From Ignelater luminosus (Eukaryota > Arthropoda > Insecta > Coleoptera > Elateridae), in NCBI GenBank assembly GCA_011009095.1, contig VTPC01006054.1, positions 124,001 to 188,000 of the forward strand: DNA of 64,000 nt, read 5' to 3'. Position numbers and translations under genes: made by a program. The notes beneath the pieces are model-generated. The model was not told the origin of the DNA. It made no database searches and saw only the letters and a list, made by a program, of their open reading frames with translations. How positions within the stretch are numbered: the first letter of the stretch is position 1; each line of letters begins with the position of its first letter. This document shows positions 13,290-26,600 of the stretch, one piece after another.

Positions 13290-13905
13290 ATCTTCTAGAT
13301 CCAGACTTCTGCATCATACAATCTAAAGATTTCTCTTACGTCTCGAATGGTATGATGCAATTGGTACTTTCAAGCTAATATTCTTTTGGTTGTTTAGTGT
13401 CTACGTGTGTTTAAGAATAGATTCCCAGCATTTCTTCGAAAATGTTCAGCGTTCTTTCCAGAATATTCAAACATTTGATAACATTATGAAAAACAATATC
13501 TGTGTAAGCCCCTAATTTCGATTTGCAACTTTATAACTTTGTAGATTTTAGACGTACTCTTTGTACAATTAACATAGCGCGTAGCGCCACACATTGTCTA
13601 AATTCTTCTGAACTATAATTTAGAACTAATAATCTGTTGGTTATTTAGTATACACGAGTGTTTGGTGCAAATTTCCAGCGTTTTTTCTAGGATTTCCAGG
13701 CATTAGTAACTAACATTATGAAAACCCATATCAGTAAGTCACTAAATTTTTGTACAATTAGTGTGGTTCCACGGATTGTTTCAAGACTTTCTTACGTTTC
13801 AAACTAGTAATCTGTTGATAACTTTGTGAAAACCCTTATCTGTAAGTTCTTGAGTACTTTTTGTACGATCAGCCTGGTGCCAGAGATGATCTAAAGCAGG
13901 GTCGG
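13290..13905 (+). repeat. Satellite-like tandem repeat, about 250-bp monomer, 2.5 copies
   Basis: Marker phrases recur: TTGGTTGTTTAGTGTCTACG near 13375 and TTGGTTATTTAGTATACACG near 13630, then a shortened third copy near 13805. TGTACAATTA or TGTACGATCA recurs near 13565, 13752 and 13862. A diverged copy in the opposite orientation lies at about 24630-25075. No coding frame spans the monomer. Confidence 0.65.
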
Positions 13906-14879
13906 CGCAAATGAGGCAATTTTCTGTAGGTGTCACGGTGACTAGGTGATGCACAGTAGCAAATAAGGCAACCGAATCGACATTAAAGGCACCACGCACC
14001 ACACACTACCCTGCTTAGCACACGTAGATGCCGGCCCTGGACAGTGCATTTAATCGTCGGGTATTAGGTTAGAGAAGTCGAGGTTTAGGAGTGTTCAACC
14101 GCGGACTGCCTAACACTTCACTTCTAGTTGGCTGCTTCTGACTAGGATGCATAGGTACGACTGTTAGCCGCTTAGCGTCTCCAAACCCAAAGTCAATTAC
14201 TATCAATTCAATTTTTCTTCAGCTCATCTTCAACACTTCTAGCATTTAAGTGCTTGAAATCGATTACTGGATGTCCTCATAAGTTCCAAGCATTCATCAG
14301 CATCACAAACAGTTAACCTTAGCTTTGTTATCATATTCTTGACAATTAACTCGCTATATGACTACGTTTTTCTTCACCACTAACAATCCAGTCTTTAAAC
14401 TAAAAAAAATCCAAAAAGCTTCTACGTGTGTATAACGGTCACTGATTTTTCTGTATCAGGCAATTCAGCTTTGGATTTTACTGTTGCGTCTAAAAATTTA
14501 TTTTGCGCTTTTTTCTCGCTGAACGGTTTTTTGAACAAAATCATAAATTTCATTGTTAATGTTATTCTTTAATGCCTGTCTTGGTTTTTCTTCAGCTGTC
14601 GAAGCTAATCATAAAAGTAACGACCCAGTAATGCCCTATACAAAACGAAGATAACAAAATCCTAAATTAACTTGAAGGCAACCGAAAGAACTGGATAGTA
14701 CAATGGACAATCAGCAGAAAATTGCTTTGTGATCTACAAAAGCTTGAGGAATACTGTTCTAAACGACATGAACTTACGGTTTGATCTTGTTCTTCAAAGC
14801 TAAAGAAAAAGAAGAAATTCAATTTTCCAAAATATTACTTAATTCTTCGGACTTGTGGTAACTTCAATACACACTCTAA
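13906..14879. other. No gene recognised
   Basis: A short minus frame (13799-14002) overlaps the satellite edge and has no recognisable domain. Nothing else can be supported. Confidence 0.4.
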
Positions 14880-15610
14880 GTGGCCCACGATAAGGCGTAG
14901 CCCAAGCTGTGCTTGAATTTAGCATTCTTAAGATGATTAATGGAGAGGAAAACCAAATCTCTTGATACCGAGACTCAATTTTCGAGATGAAAAAGCCCGA
15001 TCGAGCTTCGTATTTAGCTCTGTTAGAAGAGAGGGCAAAACCCGACCTTGGACCATGGAAAGTGGCCCGTTGGAAGGCGTAGCCCGACTCTTATTTCGTA
15101 TTTAGGGTCCTAAAAAGATGCATAGATGGAGAATTGACAAGGAAGATAAAGCTCGCCATTAGACCATGACAAGTGATCCGTTGGAAGGCGTAATCCAACT
15201 CCAGTTCGTATTTAGCATTCTTAAAAAGCTTAATGGAGGGCAAAATCCAATCTTGAAATGACAAAGTCCGACCGGGTTTTGTGATTAGCTCTGTTAGAAG
15301 GAAGGCAAAGCACGACTCTGCACCGCGGCAGGTGAGTCGTTAGAAGCCGTAGCCCCACTCCTACTCGTATTTAGTACTTTTAAGAAGATTAATAGAGGGT
15401 GAGACTCGATTTTGAGTTGGCGACGCTCGACCCGTTTTTGCGTTCAGCTCTCTTAAAAAAGAGAACAAAGTTCAAAGTTCAGCCACTACAGGTGGCCTGT
15501 TGAAGGAAGTAGCCCGACTCTTGTTCGTAATTAGCTTTTTGAAAAGATTAACGGAGGAAGTAGATCGATTCTTGTTCATAATTAACTCTCTGAAAAGTAA
15601 TGAAAAGCAG
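14880..15610 (+). repeat. Hairpin minisatellite, small array
   Basis: About six diverged units of roughly 105-120 bp share GTGGCCCGTTGGAAGGCGTA, TCGTATTTAG, CTTAAGAAGATTAATGGAG and CCGAC. They match the order of the large array at 35.7-40.4 kb. A stem such as GCCAC..GTGGC is still visible near 15482. Confidence 0.7.
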
Positions 15611-15629
15611 AGCCCAAGAGTCCAAGGGG

Positions 15630-16715
15630 AAGACTCTAGAGCGCTGTTCGGGCCGAAACTTGCATGCCCGGCCCGAGTCGGGATAAACTTGATATCACCT
15701 GAAAAAAAATTGGTAATTTCTTATCGGCCCGAAAAGCCCGTCAGGTCTGGACAACCCGAGAAGCAGAAAAGGCACGAATGACCTGACAGGTCAGAATAGA
15801 CTAACACACCCAAACTGGCTCGACAGGCTCCAACAGCTTGACAAGCTCAAACGGCCCGATTGACCCGACGAAAACATGGATAGATTTTTAATCTGAGACC
15901 CGGCCGCACTTAAACTCGAGCTTTGAGTCTGGCCGGACAAAAACCCGAACTTCTTGATCGGTTCGAAAAGCCTGAACGGTCCACAAGTCCAAGCGGCACG
16001 AATGACCCGAAAGGGCCTAATAGTCTGACAGGTTCTAGCGGCTTGACAAACTCGAACAGCTCGACAGGAAGAAATGGCTGGATTGACCCGACGAAATTCT
16101 GTATATATTCTTAAACTGAGGCCCGTCCTCACTTAAACCCGACCTTTGGACGGCCCCGCAAATACTTGAACTTCTTGATCGGCCCAAAAAGCTCGGACGG
16201 CCCGACAAGTCCAAACAGCACGAAAGACCCAAAAGGGTCGAATAGCCCCAAAGTCTTTAGGGGCTCGACAGGCTCGAACGGCCCGACAGAAACAAGCGGC
16301 CCGATTGATCCGAAAACCCGGATAGATTTCTAAATTAAGACCCGGCCTCAGTTAAACCTGGCCGCACAAAGACCACATCATGAAACTCGTCCCGTTTACG
16401 GTGTAATAAGAAAAGCCTCCTCTTCGGTTCAGTATAAAAATGATACTTGTCCAAGTCAGTACGAAAATCACACCTGTTCGGGTCAGTAGGAAAGAAATTC
16501 TCGGTCCAGTGCAGTATTAAAATTGTTCGCTTCGGATCAGTGCAAAAATAAGAACCCGAAAAGCTCGACAAGTCCGAGAGGTCCGAGTAGCTCAAACAGT
16601 CCGACAGGGCCGAATAGCTCGAGATGCCCAAAGTACGCCCGAGAATTATGATAAATTTGTAAACTGAGGTCCGGCTCATGTAAAGGCTCGACTAAACACC
16701 AGACCAGCGCAGGCC
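15630..16715 (+). repeat. VNTR-core interspersed element, copy 1 (tandemly duplicated core)
   Basis: The element begins with a short unique segment (CGAGTCGGGATAAACTTGAT, then CGGCCCG). A core follows, built of roughly 9-bp words such as CCCGACAGG, CTCGAACGG and CCCGAAAAG. A recurring spacer has ACTTCTTGATCGG and GATAGATTTTTAA. It closes with GGCTCGACTAAA and GCAGGCCTCTAGAAG at about 16683-16724. At least three core-plus-spacer modules are present. Because the word length is a multiple of three, several frames stay open (for example 15791-16132 minus), but these are shadows of the repeat, not genes. Confidence 0.7.
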
Positions 16716-19700
16716 TCTAGAAGACCCCCTAAGCTCACTTTTGAAGCCCCAAGGGCCGTTTCCATGTCTGTTTTGAAATCTTTAAGGCAATTTCCTCTCC
16801 AAGAGCGCCCGGGAGACGCAGAGCCGGTCTTTCGTGTAAACAATCTCAGAGTAAGGAGATGGCTAAATAAGGATTTTTTTTGCCTACGACCAACAGAAAA
16901 AACTTAATTGGTTCTGAAGGCTACAGCGTTACTAAAATGTAAAGGCCAGCCTGATAAGAAACAGTTTAAGACGCTGCTTCATAGAGAAAATCGCAATTTA
17001 TGTTACTGTTTCAAGAGTTGGTTTTAGGATATTTTATTTTGTAGTACTGTACTAACGGAAATGCGACTATACTAGCGTTCACCAAAAGACGGAGTGATCA
17101 CGTTAAAACCGCGTGTTCAAGTCAGGTTCAAGCCGCTACAACAACACATGAAAGAAAGTAAAAACGTAGTGAGCGAAGACCGATGATTGTTAAGCAGAGT
17201 GAAACCGGCTCAACAATTTCTTACCGGAGTCAGTAGAAATGCATCTTTACGTGATCACGCACTTTTATTACTTCGTCTGATGGTGAATCCTAGTATAGAT
17301 GGATATCGAATTTATTTGTAGGAGGATAACTTCACTACTATCTCGTTTTCTCTTACTTTGAAAGTTACATGGCAAAAAGACTGAGTTTTCTAGCGACCCC
17401 CACGTAAGATTTCGTAAGAAACTTGACAAAAAAACTGGTAGCGTTCATTATTGAGCAAAACAACGTAATAGTCATTGGCAGGAAAAATTCAATTAACGGA
17501 TATGCTGCAAAGCAAAGATTTCGCTCTAGGTTTAGTAGCACTAGTAAGTAGGTTTACCTTTCTGCAAGTTTGGAATCTGGAAACTTCGGTTGCAAGAGCA
17601 AAAATCGTTAAAGTCAACCTGGCTGTATTTGAGTGAACTTAAAAGGCAGTAATTCAGAAAGTCTTACTCTGCCACAAAACACATTGTGTGTAAATTAATT
17701 ATTGACTTGAATATTCGGACAAGGATCTAAAACTATTTGTTTCATGAGATATAAGTTTACATATAGCGAATTTATTTGTTACATCTACTTGATGTCTATG
17801 GATTCTCATTTATTACTTCCACTTCTAGCTTATGTCCAAAGCTTCCTACCAGAGCTAGTCTGGTAAGTAGGCTCTTAAGCACAGCTTAAGTGTGCGATTT
17901 GTTTTAAGTGCGCGAAAGGGACAAGGACTCTGTATCTGTATGTTTACTTTGAAGGCCGAGGAGGATCTCTTTACCTGTTTCATAGTTCGAGGTCCCTTCT
18001 CTACGTGAAATTTTATTTTCCTGTAAGATAATATCAATGTGTACAATTATAAGAGAAAACATAATGTAATATAACTTTTTAATAAATTTTTTTAATAAAA
18101 AAAAAATCTCAATTCCATTATAGCAAGTTTTATTCAATCGCAGATTATGTTAGCGACAATATTCATATCAGCTTCTTCCACAATTTTAAATAATAAAACG
18201 ATTCTATTTGTCTATTCACCTAATGAATGAATAGATTATCTTAACAAGTTCACCACGCGTTTAGAAACCTCTCAACTTTCCTGCCGTACAATCTTCTAGA
18301 TTGATCACGTCAAAGATATTAAAAAGATAAGAAGCTTTAAAAATACTAATATCTTTTTTTCTTAGTTATCGCTCCGGGTAATTTTAAATAGTATTAAGGC
18401 ACAAAATATTAAGCTCAATACTAGTACAGAATCATTAACTTTTGCCGCCTTCGTCTGGGGGGAAAACGTATTTGTCCGGTGAATCAAGAAGGTGTGGGTT
18501 CGAATCCTACGCGAATTCTAATTTTACTAACATGTACACATAATACTTAATTATACTTTCTCAAAGACGAAGTAGAAGAAGAAGAACCAAAAGAAATAAA
18601 ATTTTTGTATAATTCAAAATCAGGAATAAATTAATTAAAATGGAAAATCGTTGTAACAACCAATTAAAAAAAAAGGATAAACCCTTGTCTCATCATCAAA
18701 GTTGTTGCTTTATAATTTTTTAATAGCGGGTATAGTAAAACGAGGGTGACGATAGGTATTATTATCTAATCATTTAAAGGTAGGGTATACGATGATATTG
18801 AAACATTAATAATGTTTCAAGGTGTAAATGTCCATTTTATTAAGGGTGAAACGTTTTTTAAAATTCTCCAGCACGAAAATAATCAACAGAAAGTATGAAT
18901 TTCATACGGCACATAAAATTGAAAATGACATTCGATTAATTGATGGTCTATTTATGATAATAATGGTCGACATAATATTGTTATTGGTCACGTAATGAAA
19001 GTTCAATTCAACCGCCAGTTTCGCCTCGCAATCGATTTTTCTCTTTTGCCTTTCTTTTTCTGAGGTTGCATCTTGAATATTTCGTTCTTTATTATTCTTC
19101 CTAAGATTTAATTTAAAAGTGGATATTACAAGTTGTAATAAAACAGTAACTTCCCCTTTCCCCGATGTCATCAAAACCAAAACCGATAACCGCACTGAAA
19201 TTTCCTGCCGTTAACCAGCAGAAGCGTTCACGATTGTACACACATAGACACACAGTTAGTATGTTATAAGTGGAAGAGAGGCCGTTATCATTAACAGTAG
19301 CTACTGGGTCGGCCTAATTCTGTTGTAATTCCTCAACAATACAGTATACAGTATATAAGATGCTATTTTCGATGTTTTCTGGTCCACCGCGAATTGTGTA
19401 ACAAAGTATATTTAAGGGGGTTGTTGACAGTTGAGGTGCAGGGAGAGGGTTGGTCTGGCCGGTAATGAGTGTATTCCTGTGACAGGCGCACCCTCCGCCG
19501 CACCTACTGCTTCCGTGGCACTCCTATAAGCATTAGCTAATTGCAGGGCTTGGCTATCTGCCACTGACGACGACTATTCCTACTGTTGGGGGGGCCCTGC
19601 GTCAGTTCCTGACACATCTACACTTCGATGTCTTGCCCTCTTTGGAGGCACCCCCAATTTAATTCCCGTCAAATATGCAAGAACACGAACGTTTCTTTTT

Positions 19701-20570
19701 GTTCGCTTCCTTTTTCTATAGGTGTCTTCGAGTTGTAATTGTATGGAAAAGTGGAAATAATAAGGGTTTCTTTCTTTTTAATTCTATAATCGTAGCACGT
19801 AACAATTTTCAGCGAAATTAATATTAATCAGAGTCAAATTTGTCCTGTCAAAATATTATGTCAACAGGAAAGGTTGAATTAAATGACCAAATCTAATTTA
19901 ATAACTTTAAAATGTTGGTGCTCTAATATAATTTGTTCATATTTAATTTAAATTTATTATTATTTTTTTTAAATAAAATTAAAAATCTAGTTTTTTTTGC
20001 GCGAAGGTAACGCGAAAACAAGAAGGTATTACAGTAATAAAATTTATGTCAAGAGAGTCTCCATGTCAAAGTTAATAAAGGTTAATTAATTTTTGTAAGT
20101 GGGCGTATATTTCAAGGCAAAACCAAATTGTTAATTCCCTATCAACTTGAATTATGGCCGAACTGTACAGAGTACCAAATTAAAATCAGCGGGCGGTTTC
20201 CCAAAAAAAGAGAAAAATTAATTTCAATCGGAAGCTGCCAGAAAACTAGAAAACTGGAGAAATCAGTTTTTATTCTGATTTTTTTCCTTAAACGTTCTCC
20301 GCGTATAATTATTTATATATTTTGAAGAAAAGCCTTTTAATAAATTATCTAATTTAGCTGGCCCATAAAAAGAGGTTCATTAAATTGAAAGAAAAATTAT
20401 CCCACGTAATTTTTTCCTGTTTGCTAAAGCGGAAAGAGTTGAAAAGATATCAGTGAGCAAGAACAGGAACAAGAAGCCAAATCAGAGATCCGAAAAATTA
20501 CACGAAAAATTTAATGATATAATTATACAATTGATATATTGTGAGGCTTTTTTTTCCTTTCTGGGGGGAG
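16716..20570. other. No gene recognised; GC-rich patch at 19430-19660
   Basis: Most of this is AT-rich with short frames only. A patch at 19430-19660 is clearly richer in G and C (CCCTCCGCCGCACC, GGGGGGGCCCTGCG). It lies about 1 kb upstream of the RRM-like gene and could be an upstream exon or regulatory element, but no frame stays open across it on either strand. A tRNA B-box-like GGTTCGAATCC occurs at 18497-18507 with only a poor A-box upstream. Confidence 0.4.
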
Positions 20571-20571
20571 T

Positions 20572-20620
20572 GGGCGGTGGATCATTGATATATAAAGAAA
20601 GGGATAGGTTATTTTAAAGT
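20572..20620 (+). promoter_or_regulatory. Candidate core promoter of the RRM-like gene
   Basis: A GC-box-like GGGCGG (20572-20577) is followed by TATATAAA at 20589-20596. This sits 49 bp before the ATG at 20645, so transcription would start near 20620 and leave a 5' leader of about 25 bases. The position fits, but the region is AT-rich and TATA-like words arise by chance. Confidence 0.35.
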
Positions 20621-20644
20621 AGAATGTCGCCAGTTTGAAGTATA

Positions 20645-23600
20645 ATGTCATTATATTTGAACGACATCATGGGTGAGAACGACGACACTAATAGTGATTT
20701 AAGTGACCATGGCAGATTTCTGACTAAAGGTAAGACTGTTTTATTAGATGGAAAGAGAAAAAATTAGATAATTAACCGTAAAATGCAAAATGTCTATGAT
20801 TAACCCTAAAACAGTCGCCTTGTCTGCATGAAAATTTGCCAAGGATCTTTATTTATCTATCATCATGTAACATTCATTAAAGCACTTCCATTCATATTAG
20901 TGATAATAGAATATTTGTAATACACAGTGAAATAATAAATTAAGTCAAGAATCTATAAACAGTGGCGAGAAACCTTTTTAATAGGTAAATTACATTCTAA
21001 AAATTAATTGGAAAATAAAACATAGTTAACAATCATTATGGTAACCCGCATGTACCGGTTAAATAAAGTGCGAATAAATAACTTTAACTGCAGCTTTCTA
21101 GATAGTCTCCCTATTTAACAGGCTTTTCTCTAATGTGGATCAAAATTTAAATTAAAATTTAAGATTAAAAATGTAACCATCTTTTTATAAGATTTATCTA
21201 AATATAATCTGATAAAAAATGTAACGCGACTATCAAACGATCAAAAAGAAATCGTCTTTCAAAATGTAAAACAGTTTAAAAGGAATTTTCCCACTCCGAG
21301 ATTTGTTTAATAAATTCTCCCATATTACTTTGAAAAATATTTATTTGCTACATAATAAATAAAGCATAAACGTAAATAATCCAATAAACTATAAATAATC
21401 TAATAAAAACAATTTAGTAATAAATAAACAAAGTTATTTAAAAGGCTTTTCTCCACTACTACAACGCAAAATATTGCACAAACAAAATTAAAAATAACCA
21501 AGATATAATTTTGCTAAGATGAATTCCAACCTACACAACAACCTCTATAATAATTATTATTACGAAATCCATCGATCCGTAATATAACAATTTAGTGGAA
21601 TCATTAAAACACGCCCATTGTTTACATTTAAGAACGAAATTAACTTCGTAATCATTCTATTAAATTGGAAATATAATCATAATGATATTGTTTTGAATGT
21701 ATCGTTTTCACATCTCTTCGTAGGAGCCTTTCTGTTGACTCCTTCCTACGATCTGAGTCTAGACAAGGCCGCAAGCATATGCGACAAGCTCAACTTCCGT
21801 GGAAGTTTCAGCCTCACAAAAACTGCAACCGGAATACTTTTCAAGTTTTCTGAACCCGAGGATTATCAGCAAGTTTTCAGAAAAGGTTTCCATAAGGTAT
21901 GTATGCATACAGAACTAAAGTTTTAGATTGAATTTTTTTCCCTTGTATACTATTTCGTTTTTAGATATTGCGAAATAAAACAAATTCGGTTTTCCGGAAA
22001 ATCTTCCCCCTTTTTTTTTGAGGTTAGGACGGTACTTTTTTTTATCTAATATAATCCCTCTCATATACGGTTTTATGGTTATGCTTGAATTAGCAGGGAT
22101 TTTATTAGTTAGTTTTACACCTACGTCCGTTGATATAAAATCGATTCACGCATCATAAACAGTTCTATGGCAATAAAAAACTATTTGTTCACTTTACCGC
22201 TTCATAAAAAGTTATTTCCTGCAAATTATCGTTTTATAAATAAATATTTTTATTTGTCATACAGAGACACTTTTTTTTAATAAGAAAGAATGGTTTTTGC
22301 AGGAAACAAAAACAAAAGTTCATATTGCAAATCCTCGCCTACTTTATCATTTACATTTGAATTGATAACGATAAAGTGAAGAAGATTCTTTTCACAAATG
22401 TGTTTTAAAAATTCTATTCCATATTAAACAGGTGTGTGCAAAATTTAATAGAAGGTTTTTGTTTTCTATTATATATCAGTTACCTGAAATTTAATTAAAA
22501 GAAAGAATTACAGAGAGGGATAACAATATGTTGGTATTGATCAAAAATTTAATGGTCTTGTGTGTTTTTTTACTTTTTAGATTAAAGACTTTAGATTTAA
22601 GAAAATATGGTGAGATGATATCTCGTGCTTTTTTCGTTAAGTGTATGTAACACACGCAAGTATGGTTATGTGGTTTATATTTGTTAACACCCGAGTTGGC
22701 ATTATCTATTTATGCTAGGCCAGATAGTAAACTACGTATTAGTTATTTAATACTACAGAATTACACTACTGATTTGAAAATTCCTTGAAAGTTTTCTTTA
22801 TAATATGAAAAATGAAGTCGAAAGTTAAGTTTTATCATTATCAATCAAAAAAAGTTTTTTAATCGTGAATGAAAAACCAGTGTTGAGCTTGGAGCTCGGA
22901 ATTACAGTACCGTAGATAGGTTAGGTGGTGCCGTCTTGCATGGTTTTTACCTAAATAAATTTTAATAAACAAAACTTTCTTTGACATATTGTGCTAGGAT
23001 AGTTAGAATGGTCTTCAGTCTACAAATAACGCAGCAAGTTTGCATTACAATTATCTAGTGAGAACTATGAAATAATAGTGGATTTGTGAAAACACGTGAC
23101 GTAGGACGTAACGTTATTTTTTCACGTTTTAGGAAGACTTATTCGTAATGCAGCGAAAATGGATTGCTTTTCTTCTACACAAAGTTACGCGTTCAAAACA
23201 ACTGCACAAACAAAATAACATCACGTGTTTCTGCAAATGCAAAAATGACGATTTTAAGTTAAACTCCAGGAATTAATTTCAAGCAAAATCTGTATACCAT
23301 ACATAAACTACGTTTGAGTCATTAACTCGTCTGGTAGGCCCTCCTAGAAGCCTGCACGGGCCGGGTTTTCTACTTGAGCCTTTACATGGCCCGGATCGAA
23401 GCTGGGTTTCGGGCCTCAGTTTCGAAATTTATTAGGCTTTTCGGACCTATGTTTGGTCTTGTCTGTCGAGCCGTTGGAGCCGTCCGGGCCCGTTAGACCT
23501 TTCGACCCTTCGGGCTTCTCGGGTCTGTCAGTCCGTTCGGACTTCTCGGCCTTTCGGGCTTCCCTGTCGGATCGTTCAGATTTATTGGGGCTGTTGGGCC

Positions 23601-26600
23601 ATACGTGTCTGTGAGGCCGTACGAGCTTGTCGGTCCTTTTGTACTTTTTGGCCCTTCGGGCTTCTTCTGTCGGACCTCTCGGGTTGTCGGACCGATCGGA
23701 TCTATGGGCCCTATTGGGCCATACGCGTCTGTCAAGCCGTACGGGGCTCTTGTCCTTTTGGACTTCTCAGCCTTTCAGGCTTCTTTTATCGAATCTCTCG
23801 AGCTTCTTTGTCTGGCCGTTTGGATCTCTTGGATCTGTCGAGCCTTTCGGGCTGATCAAGAAGTTGCCGGGCTTTTTTTCGGGTTGCGTCAAATTTGTCC
23901 CCAGTCGGGACGAGCCGGACTGGGCTTGGAAATTTAGGTCTCGAAACTTGAATATCATTAGAAACCGAATATTCATTGTGACGTGCCAAAAAGTTTCCTT
24001 CAACAAGGCTAAGTTGATTTAAATCACCGTGCGGCGTAACCGCACATGTTCAATTAAATTGATGAAACCTTGTCGATTTGGACATTTTGATGCAAGACTC
24101 GAACAGAGTCAGCGACCATTTTCAACAATTATTATTATAGTAAGTTAGTGCAATTAAAAGCTTCGATGAGTAAAATTGTGTTTTTTGAACGTTTCAGTCT
24201 ACAATTACAAATGTCCATAACTTCTTTAATATTGAGAATCGCCAAACATATGTTACGGGAGGTTCTCATTTATATGAAAGGCCCACAAGATTCCAAAGAT
24301 CCACAAGATATTAAGATCGTGCAAGTATTTAAGTTCCATTGTGTACGTAGTACACAAAAACTTAGAATTCTTAAAAGAACTTATGTTAGGGTCTCGCAAG
24401 AACGTTCTCTGGAAAAACACGGGTTTTCATAAGAATACGCAAAGCTCAAGAATCTAAAATCACAATGAATTCAAATACTATACAAAGACTTAAATGCCCA
24501 CAGAATTTTGGAAGTTTACAAAAACGGGGAGAGTTGACAGGATAAGAATTGGTATTCGAGCAGAATCTTGTCCGTTTGTGTATTCAGAGAGGTTTTCTTT
24601 GATTTCAAAGTTTAATAATCAGCTAATCTATTTAAGATAATCCGTGGCAGTAAGCTGTATATCTAGAATTTACAAAATTGAAAAGTTGCAAATTGTACTT
24701 GGGGGATTTTCATAATGTTAATAAAAGTTTGAAAATTTTAAAATTAACGCTGAGAGTCCAAAGAAAAACGTTGGAAATCTGCTCTGGACACTGGAAGACA
24801 CTAAATAACCAACAGATTATTATTAGATTCGTAATCTCCTGGAAGCATTGATTTTGAAAATTTCCTTACTGAAATGTTGTTTCCAAAAATTAAACGATAC
24901 GGATTCTATTTCTTGAATTTTTTTTATGAATATTAGTAAACGTTTCGCCAAGGATCCTTGATCTTTTCTACAACATAAATTTGGTATTCTACCCTTAGTT
25001 AACACAACTATTCACATAACTACTTAATTTGCAAATCTTCAGAATCAACAGATTATTAGTTCGAAATTACAAATTACGCCAACGAGTAAGGAGAAATAAG
25101 AGCAATAAATCAGATTTCAAAGTCTTAATTTAAATTCTAAACTAAACCTTCATTTGCATGCATTTACTTCATGCATCGAAAGCAATCAAAGGAGTCTAAT
25201 CTGAAAATATTTTAAGCAGATGTCATGGGAATTTAATTGGTCTTGGTTCCTGTCTTAAAAATTGCTAGATATTAAAAAATATCCAACAAGAACAATGACG
25301 TCTAATTAACGTGCTTTATTGGTCATTAGTCACGTCGCATTCACGTTTAAAAGACGTCAAATTGTCACAGGTCAAAGACGTCATATGAAGATGTAAAAAA
25401 GACGCTATTTAATAGTCAGATAGGCGGTTTTTTGATGCCATACCAAAAGATGGAATTTCTAATGACAAATACACAATAAGAATTACGTGTTAATGGCGTC
25501 GATTATTTGGATTCATCATCGGCGACGAAATATGTCTAATTAATCAAATGAATTCGTAGTCACACTGTTTTAGACGAAAGAAATTCAGTTTTATGCAAAC
25601 TCATGACACAACTAAGAAGGCAAACCAAATGAATTACAAGGAAATAAAACACTATAACACAATTTAGATTTCCACTTAATTCTCAAGACAAAAATGCCAT
25701 AAGAATATGTCTAGACATCAAAACTTCGGTCCTCCTTTTGACCGCGAGTCTCTCTTTTGAGCCCGTCATCGTTTATTGCCTAGTTGAATGATAACACGTG
25801 CAAGATAGTGAATGGAATCTTGTCGACGTCTCTGAAGCTATTTTGTTATTCATGCAGTTTACATTATTTTTGGGTTATCTGATAGAAATTTCTATGTACA
25901 GCAGTAACTTTAGTGATTAAATTCTTTTCCTTGCAAAACCCAGTCAATTTATGGTTAGCTTAATTATTCTATCCAAGTCAGCGTTAACCTCTCATAGTAG
26001 CTTTTAGATATTTCGTAGCTTTTAAATATTTCCAAAGGAGAAAATCAGGAGCTGCTAGGTCTGGAGAGCTCTTTGGCCAGTTAATGTCTCTAAACCTTGA
26101 GATGAATCGGCCTGGAAGAATTCTTTGCAGAAGCTCGACAAGTGTGCGCCGTCGGTGCAAATATTTCTTGGTAGCGTAATCTTGTTACTGTAATAGTCTA
26201 ATTATGCTCTTCGAAAAAGTAAAGCCCAAATACAGGGTTTGTCCGGAAAGTAATGCGATTCAATTAATTTAAAAAAAATTATTGAAGATATGGGTAGAAG
26301 TACTTGAAAGGTGTCAACGGGAACTTCCTTCAGAACCCTCGTCACGACGGCTTGGATATTTTCCACAGTTCCAAAATGCTGGGGTTTTATGCTGGGAAAC
26401 AAAAAGAAATTTGCTGGAGCCAGGTTAAGGCTGGGGCAGTTTTGCTATGTTATTCTTAGACAGGAACTACCCTACACGCAGTGACGCGTGACTCGGCGCA
26501 TTGTCGTGGTGGAGTACCCAGGTAGCGGCAATATCCTTTCGGATGAAAATATAGACTCCTTATGGATCACACATTTTGTCTTGGATTTTCTCATTTGGAC

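Noticed and set aside
23493..23735. Gly-Pro-rich minus frame inside intron 2
   Set aside because: Same reason as the other VNTR-core frames: overlapping frames on both strands are equally open.
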